Origin: an uncultured Bacteroidales bacterium
GTDB lineage: Bacteria; Bacteroidota; Bacteroidia; Bacteroidales; UBA932
DNA length: 64,000 nucleotides
Reading direction: 5' to 3'
Assembly (NCBI GenBank): GCA_947306365.1
Contig: CAMZGD010000001.1
Span: 1-64,000, forward strand
Position numbers and translations under genes: made by a program. Positions 40,183 through 50,613 of this stretch are shown piece by piece (position 1 is the first letter of the stretch; every line of letters starts with the position of its first letter). The notes beneath the pieces are model-generated. The model was not told the origin of the DNA, did not search any database, and saw only the letters and a program-made list of their open reading frames with translations.

Positions 40183-41130
40183 TTAGCGAGATAAAATCTT
40201 GCTCTCGTAAAGCACGTTGTTAACATGCTTCACGGCGGCGGCGCTCTTCTCGAAAGCGGCCTTCTCGTCGGCGTTCAGTTCGTAGCGCAGCACCTTCTCG
40301 CAGCCGCGCTTGCCGATGACGGCGGGTACGCCGATGCAGAGGTCGTCCTGGCCGTATTCCCCTTCAAGGTAGCAGCAGCACGGGAAGACCTTCTTCTCGT
40401 CAAGCAGGATGGACTTGACCATCGCGGCGCAGGAAGCGCCCGGTGCATACCAGGCGGAAGTGCCAAGCAGTTTGGTCAGCGTGGCGCCGCCGACCATCGT
40501 GTCGGCCACGACCTTCGCGGCGACCGGTTTGCGGAGCAGCTTCGTCACGGGCATGCTCTTGCAGGTGGCCTTGCTCAGGAGCGGAATCATCGTGGTGTCG
40601 CCGTGTCCGCCAATGACGATGCCTTCCACGTCGCTCGGAGCGGCCTTCAGGGCCTGGCTCAGGTAGTAGCAGAAGCGGTTGCTGTCGAGCTGGCCGCCCA
40701 TGCCGATGACGCGGTTCTTCGGCAGGCCGGTGGCCTTGAGCGTCAGATAGGTCATCGTGTCCATCGGGTTGGAGATGATGATGAAGATGGCTTTCGGGGA
40801 ATATTTCAGCGCGTTGGCGACAACGCCGTTGACGATGCCGGCGTTCACGCCGATGAGTTCCTCGCGGGTCATGCCCGGCTTGCGGGGGATGCCCGAGGTG
40901 ACGACGACCACGTCGGAGTTGCGGGTGGCCGCATAGTCGTTGGTGACACCCTTGATGCGGGTGTCGAACCCGTACATCTTTGCGGTCTGCATCATGTCGA
41001 TCGCCTTGCCTTCAGAAAGGCCTTCCTTGATGTCGAGCAAAACGAGATCCGAGCAGATCTTCAAGTGTGCGATTGCGTTTGCACAGGTAGCGCCCACGTT
41101 GCCGGCGCCGATGACGGTTACTTTAGACAT
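40183..41130 (-). CDS. mdh: Malate dehydrogenase
   Basis: 'MSKVTVIGAGNVGATCANAIA', 'VVVTSGIPRKPGMTREELIGVNAGIV', 'IGGHGDTTMIPL'. Confidence 0.95.
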   Translation of the reverse strand: MSKVTVIGAGNVGATCANAIAHLKICSDLVLLDIKEGLSEGKAIDMMQTAKMYGFDTRIKGVTNDYAATRNSDVVVVTSGIPRKPGMTREELIGVNAGIVNGVVANALKYSPKAIFIIISNPMDTMTYLTLKATGLPKNRVIGMGGQLDSNRFCYYLSQALKAAPSDVEGIVIGGHGDTTMIPLLSKATCKSMPVTKLLRKPVAAKVVADTMVGGATLTKLLGTSAWYAPGASCAAMVKSILLDEKKVFPCCCYLEGEYGQDDLCIGVPAVIGKRGCEKVLRYELNADEKAAFEKSAAAVKHVNNVLYESKILSR

Positions 41131-41165
41131 AATGATTATTTGTTTGAGTAGTTTTTGTTTTTATG

Positions 41166-41173
41166 TAATTTTG
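41166..41173 (+). promoter_or_regulatory. -7 element TAATTTTG for ybeY-mnmG
   Basis: TAnnTTTG match upstream of 41204. Confidence 0.45.
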
Positions 41174-41186
41174 TTGCATCAATCCA

Positions 41187-41194
41187 CAAAGATA
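41187..41194 (-). promoter_or_regulatory. -7 element TATCTTTG for mdh
   Basis: CAAAGATA on plus strand, facing the ybeY promoter. Confidence 0.45.
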
Positions 41195-41203
41195 TAAATT
41201 TTT

Positions 41204-41668
41204 ATGATTCGGTATTTCAAAGAAGATACGACCTTCTCTCCGAAAAAAAAGCGGCTGATCGGCAAATGGTTGCGGGAGGTTGCCCGCGGCCGGGGCTACG
41301 GAATCGGCGACCTGAACTACATCTTTTGTTCCGATCCGTACCTGCTGGCCATCAACCGGCAGTTTCTCGACCACGACTATTATACGGACATCATCACGTT
41401 CGACAATTCCGACGATTACCTGGTTGAAACCGGCCGGAAAGGCGTGAGCGCCGACATTTACATCAGCGTGGATACGGTGCGCGCCAACGGTGCAGTGTAT
41501 GGCGAGGGGTTCGAGCGAGAACTGCACCGCGTGATGGTGCACGGCCTGCTCCACCTGGTGGGGTACGACGACGTGACACCCTGGAAGCAGCAGCGGATGC
41601 GGGCGGCGGAAAACCGGGCCCTGAAGCTCCTGGCTGCGATGGCGGAAGAGGAGGCCGATGGTCGCTGA
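41204..41668 (+). CDS. ybeY: rRNA maturation RNase YbeY
   Basis: '[18 protein letters not shown]'-type motif and '[18 protein letters not shown]'. Confidence 0.92.
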   Translation: MIRYFKEDTTFSPKKKRLIGKWLREVARGRGYGIGDLNYIFCSDPYLLAINRQFLDHDYYTDIITFDNSDDYLVETGRKGVSADIYISVDTVRANGAVYGEGFERELHRVMVHGLLHLVGYDDVTPWKQQRMRAAENRALKLLAAMAEEEADGR

Positions 41669-43613
41669 GTACGACATCGTCGTCGTCGGAGCAGGCCATG
41701 CCGGCTGTGAGGCTGCCGTTGCAGCGGCACGCCTCGGGTCGCGCGTCCTGCTGGTGACGCAGGATATGAACAAGATCGCCCAGATGTCCTGCAATCCTGC
41801 GATGGGCGGCATTGCCAAGGGGCAGCTGGTGCGCGAGATCGATGCGCTGGGCGGCTGTTCCGGCATCGTGACGGACGCATCGACGCTTCAGTTCCGGATG
41901 CTCAACCGTTCGAAGGGGCCGGCGATGTGGAGCCCGCGTGCTCAGTGTGACAAACGGGCTTTTTCGATGAACTGGCGTTATGTGCTCGAAAACACCTGTG
42001 GCTTAGATATTTGGCAAGATTCTGTGGTAGAAATAACCTTCCGAGAATCGCATATTTCGGGTGTCCGCCTGGCGATGGGTGCGGAATTTGGCGCCAAATC
42101 CGTGATCCTGACGGCCGGAACCTTCCTGGAAGGACGCCTGTTTGTCGGAACGGAAACCGCGGAAGGCGGCAGGCTGGGGGAGTTGCCGGCCAAAGGCCTC
42201 TCCCGGATCCTGGCAGAGAAAGGGATCCGTGTCGGCCGGATGAAGACGGGCACCCCGCCCCGTATCGACGTCCGTTCGCTCGACCTGTCCCGGCTCGAAC
42301 GGCAGGACGGCGACCCGTCGCCGGAACGCTTCTCCTATCTGCCGGTTCCCTCTGCCATCCAGCAGGGCCGGGCACAGAAGCATTGCTACCTGGTCCATAC
42401 GAACGAACGTGTCCACGACATCCTGCGGACCGGCTTTGACCGTTCGCCGTTGTTCACGGGCCGGATTCAGGGCATCGGGCCGCGCTACTGCCCGTCCATC
42501 GAAGACAAATTGCGGACTTTCGCCGACAAGGATTCACACCTGCTTTTCCTGGAACCGGAAGGGTGGAACACCTTTGAGTATTACCTGCAGGGTTTTTCCT
42601 CGTCCTTGCCGCTCGATACGCAGATCGAGGCGCTGCACGCCATCGAAGGCCTGGAGCAGGTACGGATTTTCCGTCCGGCCTATGCCGTTGAATACGACTA
42701 TTTCGATCCGGCCCAGCTACGCGCCACACTCGAGTCAAAAGAAGTTCCGGGGCTTTATCTGGCCGGTCAGGTAAACGGGACAACGGGTTATGAAGAAGCT
42801 GCTGCACAGGGACTTATGGCTGGAATCAATGCGCATCTCGCCTTGGCGGGAAAAGAGCCGCTCGTACTGAAACGCAACCAGGCTTACATCGGTGTGCTGA
42901 TCGACGACTTGATCACGAAAGGGGTGGACGAGCCTTACCGGATGTTTACGTCCCGGGCGGAATACCGCATCCTGCTCCGGCAGGACGATGCGGACCTTCG
43001 CCTTACACCGACGGGCCGTGCGCTTGGCCTGGTGGGAGATTGCCGCTGGCGTTCCTTCGAAGACAAGTATGCCCGCGTGGATGCGCTGGTAGATTCGCTT
43101 GCCGCCTGTTCGCTCAAGCCTGAGACCATCAATCCCTATCTTGAAAGTATTGGTTCCGCCCCGGTCGAATCCTCGAAGCGCGCGGCGGAACTGCTTGTAC
43201 GTCCATTCGTTTCCCTGGCCGGGCTGCTCGATTATGTTCCACGTGGAACACAACCGCCCGTTCCCGGGCTTCCGATGGACGGCGAGCTTTCGCTGACCAT
43301 CGGGTTTCCGTGGTCGGGCAGGGAAGTTCCTGCGGAAATCTGTATCGACGAACGGGCGGTATTCGACGCCGCCGAAGTCCGGATCAAGTATGCCGGTTAT
43401 ATAGACCGGGAAAAACGGCTGGCGGAAAAGATGCTCCGGCTTGAAGACCTGACAATTCCGGAAGATTTTGATTACCGGAAGCTTACGGCCCTTTCGATGG
43501 AATGCCGCATCAAGCTCGAGCGCTACCGGCCGCGGACCATTGCACAGGCATCGCGCATTTCGGGTGTTTCGCCGGCGGATATTTCGGTTTTGCTGGTCTA
43601 CTTCGGCCGATGA
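41658..43613 (+). CDS. mnmG: tRNA uridine-5-carboxymethylaminomethyl modification enzyme MnmG
   Basis: '[23 protein letters not shown]', '[24 protein letters not shown]'. Confidence 0.97.
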   Translation: MVAEYDIVVVGAGHAGCEAAVAAARLGSRVLLVTQDMNKIAQMSCNPAMGGIAKGQLVREIDALGGCSGIVTDASTLQFRMLNRSKGPAMWSPRAQCDKRAFSMNWRYVLENTCGLDIWQDSVVEITFRESHISGVRLAMGAEFGAKSVILTAGTFLEGRLFVGTETAEGGRLGELPAKGLSRILAEKGIRVGRMKTGTPPRIDVRSLDLSRLERQDGDPSPERFSYLPVPSAIQQGRAQKHCYLVHTNERVHDILRTGFDRSPLFTGRIQGIGPRYCPSIEDKLRTFADKDSHLLFLEPEGWNTFEYYLQGFSSSLPLDTQIEALHAIEGLEQVRIFRPAYAVEYDYFDPAQLRATLESKEVPGLYLAGQVNGTTGYEEAAAQGLMAGINAHLALAGKEPLVLKRNQAYIGVLIDDLITKGVDEPYRMFTSRAEYRILLRQDDADLRLTPTGRALGLVGDCRWRSFEDKYARVDALVDSLAACSLKPETINPYLESIGSAPVESSKRAAELLVRPFVSLAGLLDYVPRGTQPPVPGLPMDGELSLTIGFPWSGREVPAEICIDERAVFDAAEVRIKYAGYIDREKRLAEKMLRLEDLTIPEDFDYRKLTALSMECRIKLERYRPRTIAQASRISGVSPADISVLLVYFGR

Positions 43614-43618
43614 TTGAT

Positions 43619-43626
43619 TATCTTTG
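43619..43626 (+). promoter_or_regulatory. -7 element TATCTTTG for acyl-CoA synthetase
   Basis: TAnnTTTG 20 nt before ATG 43647. Confidence 0.5.
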
Positions 43627-43646
43627 TATGTTTAAAATGATATCCT

Positions 43647-45422
43647 ATGGAAATCCTTCGTACGTTCGACCTTCTTGAAAATCTCAAGACGTATCCTCCG
43701 AAAGATGACATCCTGGCGCGCCGGAGCCGCGGTAAATGGATCAAGTACAGCATCGACCAGTACTACGACATTTCCCACTGCGTGGCCTATGGCCTGCTGG
43801 CGATGGGCTTCAAGCCGGGCACGAAAGTCATCACCATCACCAACAACCGTCCGGAATGGAATTTTATGGATATGGGCATCAACCTTGCCCGGATGATCCA
43901 TATTCCTGTCTACAGCACGCTCAGCCACGACGACTACCTCCATATCTTCACCCATTCCGACGCTGAACTCATCGTCGTGGGCACGCCGACGCTCTACAAG
44001 CGCGTGGCGCCGGTCGCCGCCGAAATCGACCGTGACATCAAGTTCCTGATGATGGACGATTCCGACGAGGTGATGTCGCTGGCGCAGCTCTATGCGCTGG
44101 GCCGCGAGAACCGGGAGCGCTTTGCGCCGGTGGTGGAGGAGAACAAAAAGACGATCAGCCCGGACGAATGCGCCAGCATTGTCTATACTTCGGGAACGAC
44201 GGGACTTCCGAAGGGAGTGATGCTCTCGCACCGCAACATGATGTTCGACTCGCACGGGCACGCCATGCGCCAGACGAAGAACTACAGCCACCGGATGGTG
44301 AGCTTCCTGCCGCTCTGCCATATGTACGAACGGACGATGAACTATGAATACCAGGAGCTGGCCATCAGCACGTACTATGCGGAAAGCCTTGCCACCATCG
44401 CCTCCGACCTAAAGGACTGCCACGCCGACGGCTTCTGCGCCGTTCCTCGCGTACTGGAGATGATGTACGGCAAGCTGGAAGAGGCGGGCAAGAAACTGTC
44501 GGGCTTCAAGCGCAAGATCTACGATGCGGCCTGGAATTACGCAAACACGTTCGACAACGAAAATACGGGCTGGTTCTACCTGCAGAAGCAGAAACTGTTC
44601 GACAAACTGGTGTACAGCAAATGGCGCGAGAACCTCGGCGGCCACGAGATGCTGGTCGTGAGCGGCGGCTCTTCAATCCAGGCGAAGATCGTTCGATGCT
44701 TCAATGCCGCGAAACTCTATATCTTTGAAGGTTACGGCCTTACCGAGACGTCTCCCGTGATTGCCGTAAATTCGCCGGCAGACCGTTACAACGTAATCGG
44801 CACGGTGGGCAAGGCAATGGACGGCACAGAGCTTTCGTTCGCAGAAGACGGTGAAATCCTCACGCGCGGGCCCCACGTGATGCTGGGCTATTACAAGAAT
44901 CCGGAAGCGACGAAGGAAATGATCGACGCGGACGGCTGGCTCCATACGGGTGACATCGGTTTCCTGCAGGACGGCAAGTTCCTCAAGATCACGGACCGCA
45001 AGAAAGAGATCTTCAAGTTGTCGTCGGGCAAATATATCGCACCGCAGGTGCTCGAGACGCTGCTGCGCGAAAGCCCGTACATCGAGAACGCGTTCGTTTT
45101 CGGCTCGAACGAAAAGTTCGCGTCCGCCATCATCCTGCCGGCGTATGCCAAGGTGCGCGAGTATGCGGAAAGCCTGGGCGAGAAGATTGAGCAGAAAGAA
45201 AAACTTCTTGAAAACCAAAAGGTTATCAGCCTTCTTAATGCGGAAGTAGCGGCTGTCAATGCGAAGGTCGCTGCGCACGAGAACCTGAAGAAACCGCATT
45301 TCGTGTTCGACGAATGGACGCCCGAAAACGGCATGCTTTCGCAGACGCTCAAACCCAAGCGCCGCAACCTGCTGAAACGCTATGAGAAAGTCATCGTCGA
45401 AACATTCGGGAACGACAGATAA
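43647..45422 (+). CDS. Long-chain fatty-acid--CoA ligase (AMP-binding, FadD15-like)
   Basis: '[22 protein letters not shown]', '[14 protein letters not shown]', '[38 protein letters not shown]'. Confidence 0.93.
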   Translation: MEILRTFDLLENLKTYPPKDDILARRSRGKWIKYSIDQYYDISHCVAYGLLAMGFKPGTKVITITNNRPEWNFMDMGINLARMIHIPVYSTLSHDDYLHIFTHSDAELIVVGTPTLYKRVAPVAAEIDRDIKFLMMDDSDEVMSLAQLYALGRENRERFAPVVEENKKTISPDECASIVYTSGTTGLPKGVMLSHRNMMFDSHGHAMRQTKNYSHRMVSFLPLCHMYERTMNYEYQELAISTYYAESLATIASDLKDCHADGFCAVPRVLEMMYGKLEEAGKKLSGFKRKIYDAAWNYANTFDNENTGWFYLQKQKLFDKLVYSKWRENLGGHEMLVVSGGSSIQAKIVRCFNAAKLYIFEGYGLTETSPVIAVNSPADRYNVIGTVGKAMDGTELSFAEDGEILTRGPHVMLGYYKNPEATKEMIDADGWLHTGDIGFLQDGKFLKITDRKKEIFKLSSGKYIAPQVLETLLRESPYIENAFVFGSNEKFASAIILPAYAKVREYAESLGEKIEQKEKLLENQKVISLLNAEVAAVNAKVAAHENLKKPHFVFDEWTPENGMLSQTLKPKRRNLLKRYEKVIVETFGNDR

Positions 45423-45461
45423 AAAAACCGGCGGAAATTTGCTCGATTGGTAAAAAATTTG

Positions 45462-45469
45462 TATATTTG
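45462..45469 (+). promoter_or_regulatory. -7 element TATATTTG for gcvH
   Basis: TAnnTTTG 21 nt before ATG 45491. Confidence 0.5.
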
Positions 45470-45490
45470 CGCATCGTAGATTGTGTGATT

Positions 45491-45865
45491 ATGAATACAC
45501 CTGCTAATCTGAAATACACGAAAGATCACGAATGGGTTCGCCAGGAAGGCGACGTAGCCATTGTCGGTATCACCGATTTCGCGCAGAGCGAACTGGGTGA
45601 CATCGTTTTTGTAGACATCCAGACCGAAGGCGAGACGCTCGCCAAGGAAGAGGTGTTCGGTGCCATTGAGGCGGTCAAGACCGTCGCGGACGCTTTTATG
45701 CCGGTTTCCGGTGAAATCGTGGAAGTCAATCCCGCCCTGGAAGGCGCGCCCGAACTTGTCAACTCCGATCCTTACGGTGAAGGGTGGATGATCAAGATCA
45801 AATACTCCGACCCGTCGGAATTTGATACCCTCCTGTCTGCTGCGCAGTATGAGGAAATAATCTGA
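45491..45865 (+). CDS. gcvH: Glycine cleavage system H protein
   Basis: '[37 protein letters not shown]', lipoyl site '[15 protein letters not shown]'. Confidence 0.96.
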   Translation: MNTPANLKYTKDHEWVRQEGDVAIVGITDFAQSELGDIVFVDIQTEGETLAKEEVFGAIEAVKTVADAFMPVSGEIVEVNPALEGAPELVNSDPYGEGWMIKIKYSDPSEFDTLLSAAQYEEII

Positions 45866-45891
45866 TTTGTAAAAATCAAAATGTGATGTGT

Positions 45892-45931
45892 TCAAGGGGA
45901 GTCCCAGCCGGGATTCCCCTTGGTTATTTTT
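45892..45931 (+). terminator. Rho-independent terminator of gcvH
   Basis: AAGGGGAGTCCC AGCC GGGATTCCCCTT GGTTATTTTTG. Confidence 0.75.
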
Positions 45932-45936
45932 GTCTT

Positions 45937-45996
45937 CCGGGCTCTGCCCGGACCTGCCGCTACGGCCTGCTGTCGCACAGATTCTCGCGACGGCCT
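45937..45996. repeat. Dispersed intergenic repeat, copy A
   Basis: CCGGGCTCTGCCCGGACCTGCCGCTACGGCCTGCTGTCGCACAG closely matches 54051-54097. Confidence 0.65.
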
Positions 45997-45997
45997 T

Positions 45998-46588
45998 TTA
46001 CATCATTTTCAACGCGCGCTTGATGAGGGCTTCGACGGTGCAGTCGGGGGTTTCCTTGAGGATTTTGTCGAGCGTCTTCTCGACGGCGGGCTTGGCAAAG
46101 CCCAGCATCGTCAGGGCGCCCAGGGCTTCTTCGCGGACAGGCGAAGCGGCTGATGCCGTTTCGAACGCGAATTCACCGCCGCCCTTTCCGATCTTGTCCT
46201 TGAGGTCGATGATCAGGCGCTGGGCCGTCTTCAGGCCGATGCCCTTGACGGCCTTGAACCGGTTCACATCGCCCAGGACGACGGCCTCCTTCACCTCGTC
46301 GGCCGTCATGGCCGAGAGAATCATCCGGGCCGATCCGGGGCCGACACCGCTGACCGATATCAGGTGGACGAAGACGCTTCGCTCCGCCTTGTCGGCAAAC
46401 CCGTAGAGCGCTTCGTCGTCTTCGCGGACGAGATGGTACGTGAAAAGCTTTACGGGCTTTCCCTGCGCGCCTTGCAGCCTGGAAAAGGTGCTCAGTGAAA
46501 TCAACAGGTCGTAGCCGACGCCGCAGGCTTCGACGATGGCGTCGGTGGGAGAAATCTCAGCTAGTGTTCCAGTGATATATTCGTACAT
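45998..46588 (-). CDS. ruvA: Holliday junction DNA helicase RuvA
   Basis: 'MYEYITGTLAEISPTDAIVEACGVGYDLLISLSTF', 'VSGVGPGSARMILS'. Confidence 0.95.
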   Translation of the reverse strand: MYEYITGTLAEISPTDAIVEACGVGYDLLISLSTFSRLQGAQGKPVKLFTYHLVREDDEALYGFADKAERSVFVHLISVSGVGPGSARMILSAMTADEVKEAVVLGDVNRFKAVKGIGLKTAQRLIIDLKDKIGKGGGEFAFETASAASPVREEALGALTMLGFAKPAVEKTLDKILKETPDCTVEALIKRALKMM

Positions 46589-46625
46589 AGGACGCGGGTT
46601 TTCGCAAATTTTCTGTAAAATTAGT

Positions 46626-46633
46626 TAAATTTG
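46626..46633 (+). promoter_or_regulatory. -7 element TAAATTTG for sufS
   Basis: TAnnTTTG 9 nt before ATG 46643. Confidence 0.5.
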
Positions 46634-46642
46634 CAAGATTAT

Positions 46643-47869
46643 ATGGAGGCAAGAAGCATTTTTCCGGCCCTTGACCGGCAGATTTACGGCAAACCGCTGA
46701 TTTATTTCGACAACGCGGCGACGGCCCAGCGACCGCAGGCCGTGCTGGACCTGCAGCAGCGGTTGTGCGTGGAGGCGTGCGGCAATATCCACCGCGCCAT
46801 CCATCGGCTGAGCGCTGAAGCCACCGATGCCTATGAGGCGGGGCGGGAGGCTGTCCGCCGTTTCATCAACGCGCCGGCCCGGGAAAATGTGGTCTTCACC
46901 AGCGGAACCACGGCTTCCATCAATCTGGTGGCGACGTGCTTCTGTGAACGTTTCTTGGGGGCGGGCGACCGGATCCTGGTCTCCGAAGCCGAACATCACA
47001 GCAATCTCGTGCCTTGGCAGCTGGCCTGCGGCCGGCAGGGTGCATCGCTCGAGGTGCTGCCCGTCGATGAGGCGGGGGAGTTGTCGGTGGAAGAACTCGA
47101 CCGGCGGCTTGCCGCGGCGGAAGGACGCATCAAACTGGTGGCCGTGACGCATATCTCGAATGTGCTGGGCATCGTCAATCCTGTACGGGAACTGGTTGCC
47201 GTCGCCCACCGGTACGGTGTGCCCGTGCTGGTCGACGGTGCGCAGGGCATCATCCATGAAACAGTTGACGTACAGGCGCTTGATTGTGATTTCTACGCTT
47301 TTTCCGGCCATAAGGTCTATGCGCCGACCGGTATCGGCGTGCTTTACGGAAAGACCCGCTGGCTGGACGAAATGCCGCCCTTTATGGGAGGCGGCGAGAT
47401 GATTGACACGGTTTCTTTCGAAAAAACCACCTATGCGCCGCTGCCGCTCAAATATGAGGCGGGTACGCAGAATTTCGTGGCGGCCGCTTGTTTCGCGCCG
47501 GCGCTGGAAACGGCCCGCGCCTTGATGGACGATCCCGTCCTGCAGGAGAACCTGCTGGCGATGCGCGACTTCCTGCTGGCAGAGCTCGGACGGATCGAGG
47601 GTATGCGGATCTACGGCTGCCCGCGCGACCCGCAGCGGAAGATTCCGCTCATATCCTTTACGGTAGCGGGCGCGTTCCCGGCCGATCTGGCCCAGATCCT
47701 CGACAAGATGGGCATTGCGGTTCGATCGGGACACGTGTGCGCCGAACCGCTGCTGCGGCGTTTCGGGCAGACCTCCGTGGTGCGTGCGTCGCTGGCCCCG
47801 TACAATACGCTGGCGGAATGCGAATCCTTTGTGGCTGCGCTCCGCCGGGCTGTCAACATGTTGCGATAA
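46643..47869 (+). CDS. sufS: Cysteine desulfurase SufS
   Basis: 'IYGKPLIYFDNAATAQRPQAVLD', 'DCDFYAFSGHKVYAPTGIGVLYGK', 'VRSGHVCAEPLL'. Confidence 0.95.
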   Translation: MEARSIFPALDRQIYGKPLIYFDNAATAQRPQAVLDLQQRLCVEACGNIHRAIHRLSAEATDAYEAGREAVRRFINAPARENVVFTSGTTASINLVATCFCERFLGAGDRILVSEAEHHSNLVPWQLACGRQGASLEVLPVDEAGELSVEELDRRLAAAEGRIKLVAVTHISNVLGIVNPVRELVAVAHRYGVPVLVDGAQGIIHETVDVQALDCDFYAFSGHKVYAPTGIGVLYGKTRWLDEMPPFMGGGEMIDTVSFEKTTYAPLPLKYEAGTQNFVAAACFAPALETARALMDDPVLQENLLAMRDFLLAELGRIEGMRIYGCPRDPQRKIPLISFTVAGAFPADLAQILDKMGIAVRSGHVCAEPLLRRFGQTSVVRASLAPYNTLAECESFVAALRRAVNMLR

Positions 47870-47870
47870 G

Positions 47871-48605
47871 ATGAAAACGATTCAGGAAATACAGGCCGAC
47901 ATCGTCGAAGAATTCTCCGTCTTCTCCGACTGGATGGACAAATACGAATACCTCATCGAACTGGGAAAGGGAATGCCGCTGATCGACGAGAAAGACAAGA
48001 CCGAAGCCAACCTGATCCGCGGCTGCCAGTCGCGGGTGTGGCTCTCCTGCCGCGCGGAAGACGGACGGCTGCATTTTGCGGCCGACAGCGACGCCATCAT
48101 CACCAAGGGCATCATCTCGCTGCTGCTGAAGGTCTATGACGGGCAGACGCCGGCCGACATCCTGGCCGCCGACGAAGCGTTCATCGGCGAAATCGGGCTG
48201 AAGGAAAACCTGTCGCCTACCCGTGCCAACGGCCTTGTGTCGATGATTGCCGCCATCAAGGCGTATGCTGCGGCTTTCCAGGCGGGAACGGAAGAAAAAC
48301 CGCGCGACCTGGAGGCCGACGTGGTCGCAGCCCTTCGGATGGTCTATGACCCGGAGATTCCGGTCAACGTATACGATATGGGCCTGATCTACGATATCCA
48401 GGCCGATGCGGACGGACAGGTGTTCATCCGGATGACCCTCACGGCGCCCAACTGCCCGATCGCCGACGACGTGGTGGCGCAGGTCCGCGAGGCCGTCTCC
48501 GATGTGCCTGGCGTAAAGGACGTGCAGGTGGAACTGGTGTTCGAGCCGGAGTGGACCACCGACCGGATGAGCGAAGAAGCCAAACTGGAACTGGGGATGC
48601 TATGA
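47871..48605 (+). CDS. SufE-DUF59 (SufT/MIP18-like) fusion protein
   Basis: SufE part 'LIRGCQSRVWLSCRAEDGRLHFAADSDAIITKGI' then DUF59 part 'AALRMVYDPEIPVNVYDMGLIYDI..TLTAPNCPIADDVVAQV' in one frame. Confidence 0.88.
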   Translation: MKTIQEIQADIVEEFSVFSDWMDKYEYLIELGKGMPLIDEKDKTEANLIRGCQSRVWLSCRAEDGRLHFAADSDAIITKGIISLLLKVYDGQTPADILAADEAFIGEIGLKENLSPTRANGLVSMIAAIKAYAAAFQAGTEEKPRDLEADVVAALRMVYDPEIPVNVYDMGLIYDIQADADGQVFIRMTLTAPNCPIADDVVAQVREAVSDVPGVKDVQVELVFEPEWTTDRMSEEAKLELGML

Positions 48606-49039
48606 TCTATCTGATACTGGGATCGAACCTGGGCGACCGGGAATGGAACCTCGAACAGGCGAAGGCGCTGCTGGCCGAGGCGCTGAAGGTCGATATGCTC
48701 TGTTCGCAGGCTGTTGAGACGGAAGCCGTCGGTTTCGACGGCCCGCCGTTCCTGAACCAGGCGGTCTGCCTGGCGTGCGACCTGTCGCCCGAAGCGCTGC
48801 TCGACCTGTGCCAGGACATCGAAGCGCGGCTGGGGCGGCCGCGGCACGCGCCGCAGTACGACGCCGCCGGCCGGCGCATCTACAGCGACCGGACCATCGA
48901 CATCGACATTTTGCTCTACAACGGTTTGGAAATCCATACCGACCGGCTCGACATCCCGCACCCCCAGCTTAGGGAACGGCCTTACGTCAAGGGTCTCCTG
49001 GCGGAGCTTCCCGGATGGACTGAAATAGAAAATAAATAA
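48602..49039 (+). CDS. folK: 2-amino-4-hydroxy-6-hydroxymethyldihydropteridine diphosphokinase
   Basis: 'YLILGSNLGDREWNLEQA', 'YSDRTIDIDILLYNGLEIHTDRLDIPHPQLRERPYV'; ATGA overlap with upstream stop. Confidence 0.94.
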   Translation: MIYLILGSNLGDREWNLEQAKALLAEALKVDMLCSQAVETEAVGFDGPPFLNQAVCLACDLSPEALLDLCQDIEARLGRPRHAPQYDAAGRRIYSDRTIDIDILLYNGLEIHTDRLDIPHPQLRERPYVKGLLAELPGWTEIENK

Positions 49040-49052
49040 TAATCAATACGTT

Positions 49053-50600
49053 ATGACACAGGAAGAAGTTTTCAAGACGCTTGTCGCGCACGCGAAAGAG
49101 TATGGTTTCATTTTCCCTTCCAGCGAAATCTACGACGGCCTGAGTGCTGTGTACGACTATGGCCAGATGGGCGTCGAGATGAAAAACAACATCAAGAAAT
49201 ACTGGTGGGAGGCGATGGTCCACCTCAACGACAACATCGTGGGCATCGACTCCGCCATCTTCATGCATCCCCGCATCTGGGAGGCTTCGGGACACGTGGG
49301 CGCCTTCAACGACCCGCTCATCGACAACAAGGATTCCAAGAAGCGCTACCGTGCCGACGTGCTCATCGAGGAATATCTCGCCAAGCTGGAAGAAAAGATG
49401 AACAAGGAGGTTGAGAAAGGCCGCCGCAAATGGGGAGACGCCTTCGATGAAGCGCAGTTCCGCGCCACCAATCCCAACGTGCAGCGCAGCAAAGTGAAGT
49501 ACGACGAAGTCCACGCCAGGATGACCAAAGCGCTTAACGACAATGATTTGAAAGAGCTTCGCCAGATTATCGTGGACTGCGAGATCGCCTGTCCCATCTC
49601 CGGCACCAAGAACTGGACCGACGTGCGCCAGTTCAACCTGATGTTCAGCACGCAGCTGGGTAATGTGGACGGCGGCGTGGGCACCATCTATCTGCGTCCC
49701 GAGACCGCACAGGGCATCTTCGTCAACTTCCTCAACGTGCAGAAGACCGGCCGGATGAAGATTCCGTTCGGCATTGCGCAGATCGGCAAGGCGTTCCGCA
49801 ACGAGATCGTGGCGCGGCAGTTCATCTTCCGGATGCGCGAGTTCGAACAGATGGAGATGCAGTTCTTCGTCCGTCCCGGCGAGGAGATGAAATGGTTCAA
49901 CCAGTGGAAGCAGACGCGCCTGGCCTGGCACAAGGCCCTCGGCCTGGGCGATGAGAAGTACCGCTTCCACGACCACGAGAAACTGGCTCATTACGCCAAC
50001 GCCGCCACCGACATCGAATTCGAATTCCCGTTCGGCTTCAAGGAACTGGAAGGCATCCACAGCCGCACCGACTTCGACCTGTCGCAGCATCAGAAATTCA
50101 GCGGCCGCAAGATCCAGTATTTCGATCCCGAAACCAACGAAAGCTACACGCCGTATGTCATCGAGACGTCCATCGGCCTCGACCGCACGTTCCTGGCGGT
50201 CCTTTCGTCGGCCTATACGGAAGAGGCGCTGGAAGGCGGCGAAACGCGCGTGGTGCTCCGCCTGCCCGCCTGCCTTGCGCCGGTGAAGCTGGCCGTGCTG
50301 CCGCTCGTCAAGAAAGACGGCCTGCCCGAGAAGGCCCGTGAGATCATGGATGACCTGCGCTTCGAGTTCAACTGCCAGTACGACGAGAAGGATTCCATCG
50401 GCAAACGCTACCGCCGCCAGGACGCCATCGGCACGCCGTACTGCATCACCATCGACCACGACTCGCTGGAAGACGGCTGCGTGACGCTGCGTGACCGCGA
50501 CACGATGCAGCAGGAACGCATTCCGATCGCCCGTCTGCGGGAGATCGTTTCCGAAAAAGTCAGCATGAAACCGCTGTTCCAGAAGATTCACAAGATTTAA
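49053..50600 (+). CDS. glyS: Glycine--tRNA ligase (alpha2 type)
   Basis: 'GFIFPSSEIYDGLSAVYDYGQMGVEMKNNIKKYWWEAMV', 'RPETAQGIFVNFLNVQ'. Confidence 0.96.
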   Translation: MTQEEVFKTLVAHAKEYGFIFPSSEIYDGLSAVYDYGQMGVEMKNNIKKYWWEAMVHLNDNIVGIDSAIFMHPRIWEASGHVGAFNDPLIDNKDSKKRYRADVLIEEYLAKLEEKMNKEVEKGRRKWGDAFDEAQFRATNPNVQRSKVKYDEVHARMTKALNDNDLKELRQIIVDCEIACPISGTKNWTDVRQFNLMFSTQLGNVDGGVGTIYLRPETAQGIFVNFLNVQKTGRMKIPFGIAQIGKAFRNEIVARQFIFRMREFEQMEMQFFVRPGEEMKWFNQWKQTRLAWHKALGLGDEKYRFHDHEKLAHYANAATDIEFEFPFGFKELEGIHSRTDFDLSQHQKFSGRKIQYFDPETNESYTPYVIETSIGLDRTFLAVLSSAYTEEALEGGETRVVLRLPACLAPVKLAVLPLVKKDGLPEKAREIMDDLRFEFNCQYDEKDSIGKRYRRQDAIGTPYCITIDHDSLEDGCVTLRDRDTMQQERIPIARLREIVSEKVSMKPLFQKIHKI

Positions 50601-50613
50601 CACAACCTGCCTT

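Noticed and set aside
47715-47870. N-terminal extension of the SufE-DUF59 ORF
   Set aside because: Overlaps sufS out of frame; SufE begins at MKTIQEIQADIVEEF (47871), right after the sufS stop.
48987-50603. 538-aa minus-strand ORF
   Set aside because: Antisense to glyS.
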